DNA of 64,000 nucleotides from Microvirga sp. KLBC 81 (GCF_003075415.1 NZ_QDAH01000002.1:62001-126000), one strand, 5' to 3'. Shown: positions 1-8,932, counted from the stretch's first letter. Program-made: numbers and translations. Notes: generated by a model not told the origin, from the letters alone.

Positions 1-1
1 T

Positions 2-613
2 CGCGAGGGCACGGTGATCGTGGACGGCAAGGAAGTGGGTGCGCCGGTCAAGCTCGCAGGCATGGCGTTCCAGAATCCCACCATGCTTCCCTGGCGCACG
101 ACCCTCGACAACATCCTGCTGCCGCTCGAAATCGTGGAGCCGCATCGCTCGCGCTTGCGCAGACACAAGGCGGAATATGTCGCGAAAGCTGAGGGCCTGC
201 TGGAGCAAGTCGGCCTGAAGGGCCAAGGTCACAAATACCCCTGGCAACTCTCCGGCGGCATGCAGCAGCGCGCCTCCCTCTGCCGCGCGCTTATTCACGA
301 GCCGAAGCTCCTGATGCTGGACGAGCCTTTCGGTGCGCTCGACAGCTTCACCCGCGAGGAGCTGTGGTGCGTGATGCGCGATCTCCATGCGGCGCAGAAG
401 GTCACGATCATTCTCGTCACGCACGATTTACGCGAGGCGGCCTTCCTGGCGGATCGCATCTTCTGCATGAGTGCGCGCCCCGGTCGCATCGTGGCCGAGC
501 GTGAGGTGACCTTCCCGCGTCCGCGCGATCTCGAGATCACCTACATCCCGGAATTTTCCGAACTCGTTCACGAGCTGCGCGGTCACATCGCGCAGGCGCG
601 CAAGGCGGCGTGA
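2..613 (+). CDS. ABC transporter ATP-binding protein (5' end outside window)
   Basis: Cytoplasmic ATPase subunit of an importer of the nitrate/sulfonate/taurine/pyrimidine-precursor class. The frame is open to the left edge, so Walker A lies outside the window. Visible are the Q-loop (FQNPTMLPWR), the signature LSGGMQQR, Walker B LLMLDEP with the D-loop FGALD, and the switch histidine in LVTHDLREA. The MLPW sequence just after the Q-loop is usual in the SsuB/TauB/ThiZ group. It ends 7 bp before a permease of the same class, so the two form an operon. No periplasmic binding protein is in view, and the substrate cannot be named. Confidence 0.93.
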   Translation, partial: REGTVIVDGKEVGAPVKLAGMAFQNPTMLPWRTTLDNILLPLEIVEPHRSRLRRHKAEYVAKAEGLLEQVGLKGQGHKYPWQLSGGMQQRASLCRALIHEPKLLMLDEPFGALDSFTREELWCVMRDLHAAQKVTIILVTHDLREAAFLADRIFCMSARPGRIVAEREVTFPRPRDLEITYIPEFSELVHELRGHIAQARKAA

Positions 614-620
614 GACCCTC

Positions 621-1388
621 ATGAAAACCAAGAATCAACTCGCTGTCGCGCCCTGGGTCTTCACCGTCGGCTTTTTCCTGTTGTGGGAGATCGTCTGCCG
701 CGCATTCAAAATCTCCAGCTTCATCCTGCCCGCACCCTCCACGATCCTGCTCGCCGTGTGGGAATACCGGAACCAGCTGGCCTATCACGCCCTGCACACG
801 CTTTGGATGACGCTTGCAGGCTTCGGGCTCGCCGTAGCCTTCGGCCTCCTTCTTGGCATGGTGCTGGGCTCCTCGAAGCTCATCAATGCGGGCAGCTACC
901 CGCTTCTCGTCGGCTTCAACTCGATCCCGAAAGTGGCCGTGGTGCCGATCCTCGTGTTCTGGTTCGGCGTCGGCTGGGTGCCGCCGGTGCTGACGGCCTT
1001 CCTCATCTCGTTCTTTCCGATCGTGGTGAATGTCGCCACCGGCATCGCCACGGTAGAGCCCGAGATGGAGGATGTGCTGCGCGCGCTCGGCGCCTCGAAG
1101 CGGGACATCGTGTTCAAGGTTGGCGTGCCGCGCGCGATGCCTTACTTTTTCGGCTCGTTGAAGGTGGCGATCACGCTTGCTTATGTCGGCTCCGTGATCG
1201 GCGAGCAGAATGCATCCAACGTCGGCATCGGCAACCTGCTCACCCGCGCATCCGCCGCCTTCGAGGTGCCGCTCGTCTGGGCGGCTCTCCTGGTGCTCGC
1301 GGTGCTCGGCGTCATCATGTATGCGATCACCGCCTATGCGGAGCGCTCCATGACCGGCTGGGCGCAGCGCTCGCAGATGGGAGCGTAA
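621..1388 (+). CDS. ABC transporter permease, SsuC/TauC class
   Basis: Inner-membrane channel subunit partnering the ATPase just upstream (7-bp gap). At 255 aa it has the usual length for the BPD_transp_1 family. A first hydrophobic segment lies near residues 10-30, followed by four or five more. The cytoplasmic coupling loop (EAA motif) is seen as RALGASKRDIVFKVGVP at about residues 155-171, which docks on the ATPase. Substrate unknown: nitrate, sulfonate, taurine and thiamine-precursor permeases all share this form. The next gene is convergent and there is no clear terminator in the 45-bp gap. Confidence 0.93.
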   Translation: MKTKNQLAVAPWVFTVGFFLLWEIVCRAFKISSFILPAPSTILLAVWEYRNQLAYHALHTLWMTLAGFGLAVAFGLLLGMVLGSSKLINAGSYPLLVGFNSIPKVAVVPILVFWFGVGWVPPVLTAFLISFFPIVVNVATGIATVEPEMEDVLRALGASKRDIVFKVGVPRAMPYFFGSLKVAITLAYVGSVIGEQNASNVGIGNLLTRASAAFEVPLVWAALLVLAVLGVIMYAITAYAERSMTGWAQRSQMGA

Positions 1389-1433
1389 AATCTGGCTGTT
1401 TCCATGAATGGCGCGGGAACGGCGTGCCTACTC

Positions 1434-2432
1434 TCAATCATCCGGCAGGGCCGTACCTGGCTTGTAGCTTTCCGTGAAGCTCCAGGTGATGGTGATCTTC
1501 ACGCTGCCGCCGTAGGAGAAGTTCCCCAGCGGGAGAACGAGGATCGGTCTCTGCAAGCTGATCGTCTCGCTCTTCGTGCCGGAGAGCGGCGCGCCGTTGA
1601 GGGTTTTGCTCACCCATGTGGCAATTTCGCCGGGAACGGTCGCGCTGCGACTTCCAATATTTTTCTGCGTGGCGGGTACATCCGGGAAGGTGAAGCCTGG
1701 AAGGAAGAGCTTGCCGGCTTCCTCGTCCACGACTGACATCGGATAGGACAGGCACAGCGACGGCTTGTCCTGCGCGACGTCTAACTTGATCTCATGGTTC
1801 CACGGCCGCGCGCCGCCCACGTCGGCGACGGCGCCCTTGCTGATATCGTTGCGCATGGCCCTGAACTTGCCGGGGCACCCTTCAAGGCCGAACCATTGGC
1901 GGTAGATCGCCTTTTCCTCGTCCTGAGATGCTGCCGAAACATCCGGGATGCCGGGATTCATGGTCGCGCCAGGAGGCGGGGGCATCAAGCCGGGATTCGA
2001 CCGCATCACCGCCGCCTTGATGCAGTTCTCGTCGCCTTTGCATTTGGCATAGGCCTGCATGATCGCTTGGTTGACCTGCTGCTGCATAGCGGCGCTCGGC
2101 GGCACAGCGTGAGCCAGGGCCTTGTTGCGCTCCTGGATCTTCTGCGCGTTGGCGATCTGCCTGGCGCTGTTTTCCTGCGCCTTGCGGATGGAGTCCGGAT
2201 CAAGGGGGTTCATGCCACCGAGGCTTTCACTCGGCTCCAGGACTGTCGCCAGGAAGAAATGCTCCGAGATCAGCGCCTTTTCATAGCTGACTGCGGTCTG
2301 CCATCCTTCCGAGCCCTCGATCCGTACATCGATCTTCAGGACTCTCGGTCCCGGGGCTTGCTGCGCCTGAGCTGGAACGATGAGAGTGCCGCCGCACAGA
2401 AAGACGGCTTGAAGATATTTCGAAATCTGCAT
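1434..2432 (-). CDS. Secreted protein of unknown function
   Basis: 332 aa with a Sec signal peptide: a short basic start, a hydrophobic core (about residues 7-22) and a likely AQA cleavage site near residue 24. The mature part has a Gln/Ala-rich helical stretch (about residues 90-140), a Pro/Met-rich linker (MPPPPGATMNPG), and a C-terminal half rich in beta-prone sequence ending in NFSYGGSVKITITW, which suggests a beta-sandwich. Four Cys in the middle could form disulfides in the periplasm. I recognise no family. It stands alone, convergent with the ABC permease, and is transcribed away from the CobW-family gene end. Confidence 0.6.
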   Translation of the reverse strand: MQISKYLQAVFLCGGTLIVPAQAQQAPGPRVLKIDVRIEGSEGWQTAVSYEKALISEHFFLATVLEPSESLGGMNPLDPDSIRKAQENSARQIANAQKIQERNKALAHAVPPSAAMQQQVNQAIMQAYAKCKGDENCIKAAVMRSNPGLMPPPPGATMNPGIPDVSAASQDEEKAIYRQWFGLEGCPGKFRAMRNDISKGAVADVGGARPWNHEIKLDVAQDKPSLCLSYPMSVVDEEAGKLFLPGFTFPDVPATQKNIGSRSATVPGEIATWVSKTLNGAPLSGTKSETISLQRPILVLPLGNFSYGGSVKITITWSFTESYKPGTALPDD

Positions 2433-2507
2433 CGCAATCAGCCTTATGGGATCAGCGTTATATCATTTCTGAACCCTAACTGATCGGCAGCCCTTGCGGA
2501 AGCTTTA

Positions 2508-3656
2508 TCAGCGGCGCAGAGAAAGAGGATTGTCGGAGAGCGCCGCCGCATCCGGCTGGTCGATGGCGGGACGCCCGAGAAACGCGTTCCAGAGCTTCTC
2601 CACCGTCTCACGCTCCAGATCATCCACGATGAAGACGATGCGGCTGCGGCGATCCTCGCTCGGCCAGCGCGGCAGAACGGCAGGCACGTGGATAACGTGC
2701 TGCACGCCGTGGATCACTACCGGATGTTCCGGATCCTCGGCGAGTGCGATCAGCCCCTTCACGCGCAACAGCTTCGCGCCTTGCGATGAGCGAAGCAGGT
2801 CGAGGAACATGTCCAGCGTGCCCTGGCGGATCGGCTGATCGCTGGTGAGGCAGAAGGCACGGATGCGCTCATCGTGCCGGTTCACGTCGTGATGGTGGTG
2901 ATGGTCGTGGCCGTGATGGCCATGGTGGTGATGCGCGTGCTGGTGCGCATGGCTCTCGCGCTCGGCCTCTTCCACCGCTTCCGTCCTGAGCCATTCGGCG
3001 ACATCGGCGATCTTGCCGTCGAGACCGAAGAGGCCGCCTGCGACGATATCTTCGACGGGCGCATCGGCCTTGAGGATCGTAGCGCCCGGATTGAGCTGGC
3101 GCAGTCTGTCCTGCAGTTCCGGAAGGCTCGTCTGATCCTGAACGACATCCGTCTTTGTGATGACGACCCGCTCCGCGATGGCCGCCTGCTTCACGGCCTC
3201 GCGGTGCGCGTCGAGGGTGCGAGAGCCGTTCACTGCATCGATCACCGTCACCACGCCTTCCACGGCGTAGCGCATGGAGAGATACGGGTGATAGAGCACC
3301 GCATGGAGGATGGGAGCGGGATCCGCGAGGCCCGTGGTTTCGATGATCACGCGCTTGAAGGGCAGGATTCGGTTGTTGTCGCGCTTGCGCAGGAGATCCT
3401 CGAGCGTGGCGATGAGGTCGCCGCGCACGGTGCAGCAGAGACAGCCCGCGGACAGAAGCACCATGCCCTCGTCGACGGTCTCCACCAGCAGGTGATCGAG
3501 GCCGATCTCGCCGAACTCGTTCATGATGACGACCGTGTCCTGCAGCGCCGGGCTCTTCAGCATCCGGTTGAGCAGGGTGGTCTTTCCGGCACCGAGGAAG
3601 CCGGTGATGATCGTCAGCGGGATCGGCGCGGGCGGGGTCATCGGGGGATTCGTCAT
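2508..3656 (-). CDS. CobW/COG0523-family metal-chaperone GTPase
   Basis: G3E-family GTPase that probably delivers a metal (Zn, Co or Fe) to a client protein in the cytoplasm. It has P-loop GFLGAGKTTL near residue 19, the family-defining metal site CLCC near residue 73, and an NKxD-like VITKTD near residue 168. A long His-rich loop (about residues 237-262, almost all His, Gly and Asp) separates it from the C-terminal CobW_C domain and is a likely metal-storage or sensing tail. 382 aa is normal for the family. It starts 6 bp after the exporter-type gene 3663-4568 and is probably co-transcribed with it. No Zur or cobalamin control element was recognised, so the metal is undetermined. Confidence 0.92.
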   Translation of the reverse strand: MTNPPMTPPAPIPLTIITGFLGAGKTTLLNRMLKSPALQDTVVIMNEFGEIGLDHLLVETVDEGMVLLSAGCLCCTVRGDLIATLEDLLRKRDNNRILPFKRVIIETTGLADPAPILHAVLYHPYLSMRYAVEGVVTVIDAVNGSRTLDAHREAVKQAAIAERVVITKTDVVQDQTSLPELQDRLRQLNPGATILKADAPVEDIVAGGLFGLDGKIADVAEWLRTEAVEEAERESHAHQHAHHHHGHHGHDHHHHHDVNRHDERIRAFCLTSDQPIRQGTLDMFLDLLRSSQGAKLLRVKGLIALAEDPEHPVVIHGVQHVIHVPAVLPRWPSEDRRSRIVFIVDDLERETVEKLWNAFLGRPAIDQPDAAALSDNPLSLRR

Positions 3657-3662
3657 GGCTTT

Positions 3663-4568
3663 TCAATCCGCGATCGGAACCAGGGCCGTGTTCTTCAGGC
3701 GGCGCTGCTCCAGGAGAACGTTGGTGATGATGGCGGCCAGCACAAGAGCGCCACCTGCGACCTGCAGGGGAGACAGGCCCTCATTGAGGATAAAGGCTGA
3801 GGAGAGGGTCGCAACCACCGGCTCGGTGCAGAAGACGATTCCGGCTGCGACCGCCGAGATGCGCCCCAGCGCCAGGAACTGCAGCACGAATCCACCGATG
3901 TAGCCGCCGATGGTCATGGCCATCGCGAAGGGAGCGAGAGCGAGGACCGATGGCGGTGCGAACTGCCCCGTGACAAGGCTGATGAGGATCGCGGTGGGCA
4001 GTATGATCAGCTGAATCCAGAACACCTTCGCCACCACGCCTGTCCTGGTGCAGCGGGCTGCGGTGAAGAATTGTATCGCCGTGGCGATGCTGGCGCCGAA
4101 GGCGAGAGCCAGGCCGCGCCAATCGAGATCGGAAAAGGCTGGCCCCACCACCAAGCCGACGCCGAGGGTCGCGATTGCGACGACACCGACGAGGGCAGGC
4201 GTCAGTGGCGTCTTTTCCACGAACGGGCTCGTGAGAACGATGATGATGGGATAGGTGTAGAACACAACCGCTGCGACCGTCACTGGTATGAAGGCGACGG
4301 ACGAAAGATAGCAAATGCCCTGGAGAGCGCTGGCGATGCCGAGCAGGACGAGCTTTCCTTGTTCCTCCCGCGCCATGGCGAGCGAGCGTCGCGCGATTGC
4401 CGCCACGGCTGCCACGAGCGCCAGCATCAGGAGCACCCGGTAGACCACGATGGCCGAGCCGCTGGCACCGGCAAAGGACGCCATGCGCGCGAAGACGATA
4501 TTGAAGCCGTAACAGCTGGCAGAACCGATGGCGAGGAGAAGTCCGGAGCCGTGGGAGGAGCGCGTCAT
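3663..4568 (-). CDS. EamA/DMT-family transporter
   Basis: Inner-membrane carrier of the drug/metabolite transporter superfamily. It is 301 aa with about ten hydrophobic segments arranged as two EamA repeats (approximately residues 10-140 and 150-290). The end of the second repeat has the typical CTEPVVATLSSAFILNEGLS signature of these proteins. Substrate cannot be told from sequence. It lies 6 bp upstream of the CobW-type GTPase on the same strand, so a shared transcript and possibly a link to metal or cofactor handling is reasonable, but this is inference. Confidence 0.92.
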   Translation of the reverse strand: MTRSSHGSGLLLAIGSASCYGFNIVFARMASFAGASGSAIVVYRVLLMLALVAAVAAIARRSLAMAREEQGKLVLLGIASALQGICYLSSVAFIPVTVAAVVFYTYPIIIVLTSPFVEKTPLTPALVGVVAIATLGVGLVVGPAFSDLDWRGLALAFGASIATAIQFFTAARCTRTGVVAKVFWIQLIILPTAILISLVTGQFAPPSVLALAPFAMAMTIGGYIGGFVLQFLALGRISAVAAGIVFCTEPVVATLSSAFILNEGLSPLQVAGGALVLAAIITNVLLEQRRLKNTALVPIAD

Positions 4569-4640
4569 TTCGAGTGAGACTTATGTAAGACGCGCACCGT
4601 TCGCGCGGATCGGGGGCGAATGCAAGGGGCCCCAAAGCAA

Positions 4641-4663
4641 AACGCCCAGCTCGGGGCCGGGCG
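4641..4663 (-). terminator. Intrinsic terminator of the D,D-carboxypeptidase gene
   Basis: Read on the minus strand: an 8-bp stem with one mismatch (CGCCCGGC/GCTGGGCG), loop of 5, then TTTTGCTTT. It lies 21 bp beyond the stop of 4684-6039. Confidence 0.65.
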
Positions 4664-4683
4664 CTCATACACGGTGGATAAGG

Positions 4684-6039
4684 TCAGTTCGTCGCCGATT
4701 TGGCTTTCGACGCGGCGTCGGCCTTCTGGGCCTTCGGCTTGGCGGCAGGCTTCTTATCAGTGGCCTTCGTGTCACCGCTCACCGGCTTGACGGTGACGCT
4801 TACGCGTCCTTTGCCCTTCGTCTTGTCGCCTTCCTCGATCACCGGCGCCACATCCGAATCCTTTGCGGCTTGCTTGCTGGCTTTCTTTTTGGAGGCCGTC
4901 GCCTTCTTCTTGCTCAGGCGGGCTTTTTCTGCCGCCTCTTCAGCCGCGGCCTGAGCGGCGAGTTCGGCCTCGGATGGCGGGTTCAGGCCGATCCAGACGC
5001 GTTCCGGCTGCACGGCAGCGCGGGGGCCGAGCACCGTGCGCACGGGCTTCTGGGTGTCTCCGGCAAAGGCCATGACTTCGGACGAGAAGAGGTTGGGAAC
5101 GTTCGAATCCTCTTCGGCAACCACGGGTGCGTCCTCTTCCTGAGGCATCGGGCCGCGACGGTCGCAGATCACCGAGCGCATGTCTGGCGGCGTGGTGTTG
5201 GCCGAAGCGGGCAGGGCCGCGAGCTCGGGATTGGTGAAGTTGACCTTGCTGTTGAAGCCGCGGTCGAAGAGCTCTGCGGCCTTCATGGTGCGCTCGTTGG
5301 CGGAAGGCGCCCCGAGCACGACCGTAATCAGGTGGCGTCCATCGCGGGTGGCGCTGGCCACCACGTTGAAGCCGGACGAGCAGATGAAGCCGGTCTTCAT
5401 GCCGTCGGCGCCCGGATAGCGGCCGATGAGGCCGTTGGTGTTGCGCATGATGCGGCGGCCGAACTGGACGGCGCCAATATCGAACAGATCCTGATACTCA
5501 GGGAAATCCTTCAGGAGCGCGCGCGCCAGAATCGCCATGTCGCGGGCGGTGGTTTGGTTGCGCTCGTCGGGCAGGCCGTGCGGATTGGCGAAATGACTGC
5601 TCGCCATGCCGAGCCGCTGGGCGTGGGCATTCATGAGCGCCGAGAAGCCATCGATGGAGCCGCCGATACTCTCCGCGATGGTCGCGGCGATGTCGTTGGC
5701 CGACTTGACCAGCATGATCTTGAGGGCGTTGTCGAGGCGGATCTGCGTGCCCGGCTTGAAGCCCATCTTGGACGGCGGCAACGCGGCTGCGCTGTCGGTT
5801 ACCGTCAGGAGTGTATCCATGCTAAGCTGGCCGCGCTTGACCTTGTCGAGGGCGACATAAGCCGTCATTAGCTTGGTGATGGAGGCTGGATACCACGGAT
5901 CGGTTGCCCGCTCTGCATGCAGAACGCGGCCGGACTCAACCTCGACCACGAGGGCGGGGCCGCCGGCGGCCAGAGCCTGTCCGCTCGCGAGGGCGGCAAT
6001 GGCAAAGGCTGTCACGCGCAGGGCTCGGCTAACGTTCAT
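4684..6039 (-). CDS. D-alanyl-D-alanine carboxypeptidase (PBP5/6 family)
   Basis: Periplasmic serine peptidase S11 that removes the terminal D-Ala from peptidoglycan stem peptides. It has an N-terminal signal peptide (cleavage near residue 24, after GQALA). The three penicillin-binding motifs are present: SITK near residue 54, SAN near residue 114 and KTG near residue 215. A C-terminal tail of about 100 residues is rich in Lys, Ala and Thr and is low in complexity, a common form in Hyphomicrobiales that may bind the wall or membrane. 451 aa is longer than E. coli PBP5 because of this tail. Single-gene unit with its own terminator. Confidence 0.95.
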   Translation of the reverse strand: MNVSRALRVTAFAIAALASGQALAAGGPALVVEVESGRVLHAERATDPWYPASITKLMTAYVALDKVKRGQLSMDTLLTVTDSAAALPPSKMGFKPGTQIRLDNALKIMLVKSANDIAATIAESIGGSIDGFSALMNAHAQRLGMASSHFANPHGLPDERNQTTARDMAILARALLKDFPEYQDLFDIGAVQFGRRIMRNTNGLIGRYPGADGMKTGFICSSGFNVVASATRDGRHLITVVLGAPSANERTMKAAELFDRGFNSKVNFTNPELAALPASANTTPPDMRSVICDRRGPMPQEEDAPVVAEEDSNVPNLFSSEVMAFAGDTQKPVRTVLGPRAAVQPERVWIGLNPPSEAELAAQAAAEEAAEKARLSKKKATASKKKASKQAAKDSDVAPVIEEGDKTKGKGRVSVTVKPVSGDTKATDKKPAAKPKAQKADAASKAKSATN

Positions 6040-6492
6040 ACGGAACGACTCCTTGACTTGTACAACGGTCGGAGAGGGGAACCAGAAGCCCCGCTTGCCA
6101 GCTGGGCTATATTTTTAGCCCCAAACCTTAGCCTTGGCTAGGTCAGGGTCATTGATCGCAACCCGGTCTGCCCTTTGTACCGAACTCCGTGGCAAGAGAG
6201 TGGCAAGAGCCGCTCGCTTTGAAGAACAATGAAGCGGGGCCATTGGTTGCAGGGCAGTTGTTGATCGTCCTGCATCAGTTGAGCAAAATAGTATAACGGA
6301 GCAAAGCTGGTTGGGGTGGGCCGTTCGAAACGCTCAAAGTGTTGAAGCCCCCGGGAATACTGGCCTGCCGTTCTCTCCAGGATGGCGATACTGCTCCTTG
6401 GTTCGTGCACACTTCAACGAGCAATTCGGACTTCCGTTTCGACACGCCGGCAGGCCAGGATGGGGTGCGGTGCGCGTGAGAGAGAGTAAGGC
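6040..6492. other. Intergenic region with no recognised gene
   Basis: 453 bp between the start of the carboxypeptidase gene and the end of the NUDIX gene, both on the minus strand. It must hold the promoter of the carboxypeptidase gene. The frames that are open here (for example minus 6138-6410 and plus 6311-6496) have no plausible ribosome site or recognisable protein. I see no repeat, tRNA or clear hairpin. Confidence 0.5.
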
Positions 6493-6888
6493 CTAGTCTT
6501 CCAGTGACAAGGCGAGCGGAAGAATGATATCCCGCATGAGCGGAGCCAGATTTCGCTCGCACGGCTTGCGCGGATCCACCCAGATGATCTCCGCGATTTC
6601 AGCCTCGCAGGCAATCCGACCTGTTACGCGGACCTTGTAGGCACTGGCCCGCACCCATTGGCCCGGCTCATTGGCGGCGGCCGCCTCGAAGGTGCCGAGA
6701 AACCGGATCGAATCCGGAACGACTGTGCAGCCGAGTTCTTCTCTGATCTCCCGGGCGAGCGCCATGAGATCGCTTTCGTTCGCCTCACGTTTGCCGCCGG
6801 GCTGCATGAAGCTGGCGGTGCCGTTCTTGCGAACGAGCAGCACGCGGCCTTGCTTGTCGCGAATGAGCGCCGTTACGATCTCGATCAA
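6493..6888 (-). CDS. NUDIX hydrolase
   Basis: 131-aa pyrophosphohydrolase acting on nucleoside-diphosphate-linked compounds. The Nudix box (G x5 E x7 REUxEExGU) is complete: GGKREANE near residue 32 leading to REIREELG near residue 48, which positions the Mg-binding glutamates. The first strands (IVTALIRDKQGRVLLVRK) are typical of the fold. Its ATG overlaps the TGA of the LOG-family gene by 4 bp (6885-6888), so the two are translationally coupled. The pairing suggests nucleotide clean-up, but the substrate is not determinable. Confidence 0.93.
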   Translation of the reverse strand: MIEIVTALIRDKQGRVLLVRKNGTASFMQPGGKREANESDLMALAREIREELGCTVVPDSIRFLGTFEAAAANEPGQWVRASAYKVRVTGRIACEAEIAEIIWVDPRKPCERNLAPLMRDIILPLALSLED

Positions 6889-7463
6889 CGCTCACCTGCC
6901 TTGATCCACTTCTCGACCCTTGGCGGCTCGTAGCTGCGGATCGCGTCGATCAAGGTGGCGGGTTCGTCTTTCACGATCAGCATGGCACGGTGAACGGGTT
7001 TCACGAAGCCGCGCTCCACCACATCGTCGAGGAAGTCCGCGAGCTTGTCGTAGAAGCCTGAGACATTCAGCAGGGCGCAGGGTTTCTCGTGATAGCCGAG
7101 CTGCGCCCAAGTCCAGACCTCGAAGAGTTCCTCGAAGGTGCCGAGGCCGCCCGGCAGGGCAATGAAGCCGTCAGAGAGCTCAGCCATCAGCGCCTTGCGC
7201 TCGTGCATTGAACCGACGACTCGCAGGTCACTCAAACCTGTATGCGCGATCTCCTTGTCGACGAGAGCCTGCGGCATTACGCCGATCACATGGCCACCAT
7301 TGCCGAGCACCGCATCAGCCACGGCACCCATGAGCCCGACCGAAGCGCCGCCATAGACAAGCTCGATGCCGTTTCGTGCCAGGGTTTCACCCAGCAAACG
7401 GGCGGTTTCCCTATAGACGGGGTCCTGGCCCGCATTCGAGCCGCAGAAGACGCAAAGGCGCAT
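6885..7463 (-). CDS. LOG-family (TIGR00730) nucleotide phosphoribohydrolase
   Basis: 192-aa Rossmann-fold enzyme of the family once called lysine decarboxylase-like. Members hydrolyse nucleoside 5'-monophosphates (cytokinin riboside phosphates, AMP) to base and ribose phosphate. The N-terminal CVFCGSNAG, the GGASVGLMG loop near residue 40 and the defining PGGLGTFEE motif near residue 104 are all present. It is the first gene of a two-gene unit with the NUDIX hydrolase. Divergent from the thiolase gene with about 160 bp between starts, which must contain both promoters. Confidence 0.93.
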   Translation of the reverse strand: MRLCVFCGSNAGQDPVYRETARLLGETLARNGIELVYGGASVGLMGAVADAVLGNGGHVIGVMPQALVDKEIAHTGLSDLRVVGSMHERKALMAELSDGFIALPGGLGTFEELFEVWTWAQLGYHEKPCALLNVSGFYDKLADFLDDVVERGFVKPVHRAMLIVKDEPATLIDAIRSYEPPRVEKWIKAGER

Positions 7464-7625
7464 GGAAGATTTCCGATGATTCGTTCCTGAGCGAACATGG
7501 AGGCTTAAGCCGCGACAAATTCAAGGGCTGACCCAGAGGCTTGGAGTTCGACCAAGGCTGACTTGCCGAAACTTAAGAACCACACCACCTTGTGCTCAAC
7601 AACGAAGTTTTGTGAGGAGACACCC

Positions 7626-8792
7626 ATGACTGCCTGCATCGTCGGCTGGGCGCACACGCCCTTCGGCAAGCTCGACGCGGAGACCGTCGAAAGCCTCATC
7701 GTCCGCGTCGCCAGCGAGGCGCTGGAGCATGCGGGCATCGGCGCGGAAGATGTGGACGAGGTGGTGCTCGGCCATTTCAACGGCGGGTTCTCGCCTCAGG
7801 ATTTCACGGCCTCCCTCGTCTTCCAGGCAAGCGACAAGTTCCGTTTCAAGCCGGCCACCCGCGTCGAGAACGCCTGTGCCACCGGTTCCGCGGCCGTGCA
7901 CCAGGCGATCAAAACCATCGAAGCCAGGCGCGCCAGGACGGTGCTGGTTGTCGGCGTCGAGCAGATGACCCGCACGCCGGGTCCGGAGATCGGCAATATC
8001 CTGCTGAAAGCCTCCTACCTGCCGGAAGACGGCGAGACGCCGGCAGGCTTTGCCGGCGTGTTCGGCAAGATCGCCGGACAGTATTTCCAGCGCTATGGCG
8101 ACCAATCGGATGCGCTGGCGCTGATCGCGGCCAAGAACCACAAGAACGGCGTCGACAATCCCTATGCGCAGATGCGCAAGGACCTCGGCTTCGAGTTCTG
8201 CCGGGCCGAGAGCGAGAAGAACCCCTTTGTGGCAGGTCCTCTCAAGCGTACCGACTGCTCGCTCGTTTCCGATGGCGCGGCCGCGCTCGTGCTGACGGAT
8301 ACCGAGACGGCATTGCGCATGCGCCGGGCCGTGGCGTTCCGCGCGACCGCCCATGCGCAGGATTTTCTGCCCATGTCGAAGCGCGACATCATTCAGTTCG
8401 AGGGCTGCACGGAAGCGTGGCGGCGGGCGCTGGATCAGGCCGGCATCCAGCTGTCGGATCTCTCCTTCGTCGAGACCCACGACTGCTTCACCATTGCCGA
8501 GCTTATCGAATACGAGGCCATGGGCCTGACGCCGCGCGGGCAGGGCGCAATTGCTGTTAAGGAAGGCTGGACGAATCGCGACGGTAAACTGCCGGTGAAC
8601 CCCTCCGGTGGCCTGAAGTCGAAAGGACACCCCATCGGCGCGACAGGCGTGTCCATGCACGCGCTCTCGGCCATGCAGCTCTGCGAGGAGGCCGGCGGCA
8701 TGCAGGTGAAGAACCCGAAGCTCGGCGGCATCTTCAACATGGGCGGCGCGGCCGTCGCGAACTACGTGAGCGTGCTCGAGCGGATCAAGTGA
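7626..8792 (+). CDS. Thiolase / acetyl-CoA acetyltransferase family protein
   Basis: 388-aa thiolase-fold enzyme of lipid or polyketide-type CoA metabolism. The acyl-accepting Cys is C84 in NACATGSAAV and the conserved His is H335 in GHPIGATG. The usual C-terminal CxG catalytic Cys is replaced (FNMGGAAVANY), as in SCP-x/SCP2-type thiolases, so it may act in acyl-CoA cleavage or have a non-classical role rather than acetoacetyl-CoA formation. The start at 7626 is chosen for the GAGGAG site 6-11 bp upstream; an in-frame start at 7563 has none. Stands alone; the downstream side is a palindromic repeat. Confidence 0.9.
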   Translation: MTACIVGWAHTPFGKLDAETVESLIVRVASEALEHAGIGAEDVDEVVLGHFNGGFSPQDFTASLVFQASDKFRFKPATRVENACATGSAAVHQAIKTIEARRARTVLVVGVEQMTRTPGPEIGNILLKASYLPEDGETPAGFAGVFGKIAGQYFQRYGDQSDALALIAAKNHKNGVDNPYAQMRKDLGFEFCRAESEKNPFVAGPLKRTDCSLVSDGAAALVLTDTETALRMRRAVAFRATAHAQDFLPMSKRDIIQFEGCTEAWRRALDQAGIQLSDLSFVETHDCFTIAELIEYEAMGLTPRGQGAIAVKEGWTNRDGKLPVNPSGGLKSKGHPIGATGVSMHALSAMQLCEEAGGMQVKNPKLGGIFNMGGAAVANYVSVLERIK

Positions 8793-8812
8793 CTTCTAAG
8801 TCACGCGCTGCA

Positions 8813-8903
8813 CGTCATCACCGGCCTTGTGCCGGTGATCCCGACCCGTTGAGCGCGGCGCGTTCGGCATGGGGATGGCCGGGACAGGCCCGGCCATGAC
8901 GGG
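8813..8903. repeat. Interspersed palindromic repeat (two hairpins)
   Basis: Two perfect hairpins: a 9-bp stem at 8817-8839 (ATCACCGGC, 5-nt loop) and a 9-bp stem at 8875-8897 (ATGGCCGGG, 5-nt loop), with GTCAT and ATGAC at the outer ends. It lies between the convergent thiolase and bolA genes. The layout resembles the element at 11033-11155, which suggests one family of non-autonomous repeats. Confidence 0.7.
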
Positions 8904-8932
8904 GTGAGCCGATCCCTCTATTCCCCTGCCCT

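Noticed and set aside
2868-2965. Short tandem CAT/ATG-type repeats that could suggest a CRISPR or microsatellite
   Set aside because: They are His codons of the CobW-family loop; no spacer-repeat pattern.
4528-5871. A 447-codon plus-strand frame opposite the D,D-carboxypeptidase gene
   Set aside because: Antisense shadow of a gene with all three penicillin-binding motifs; no start signal.
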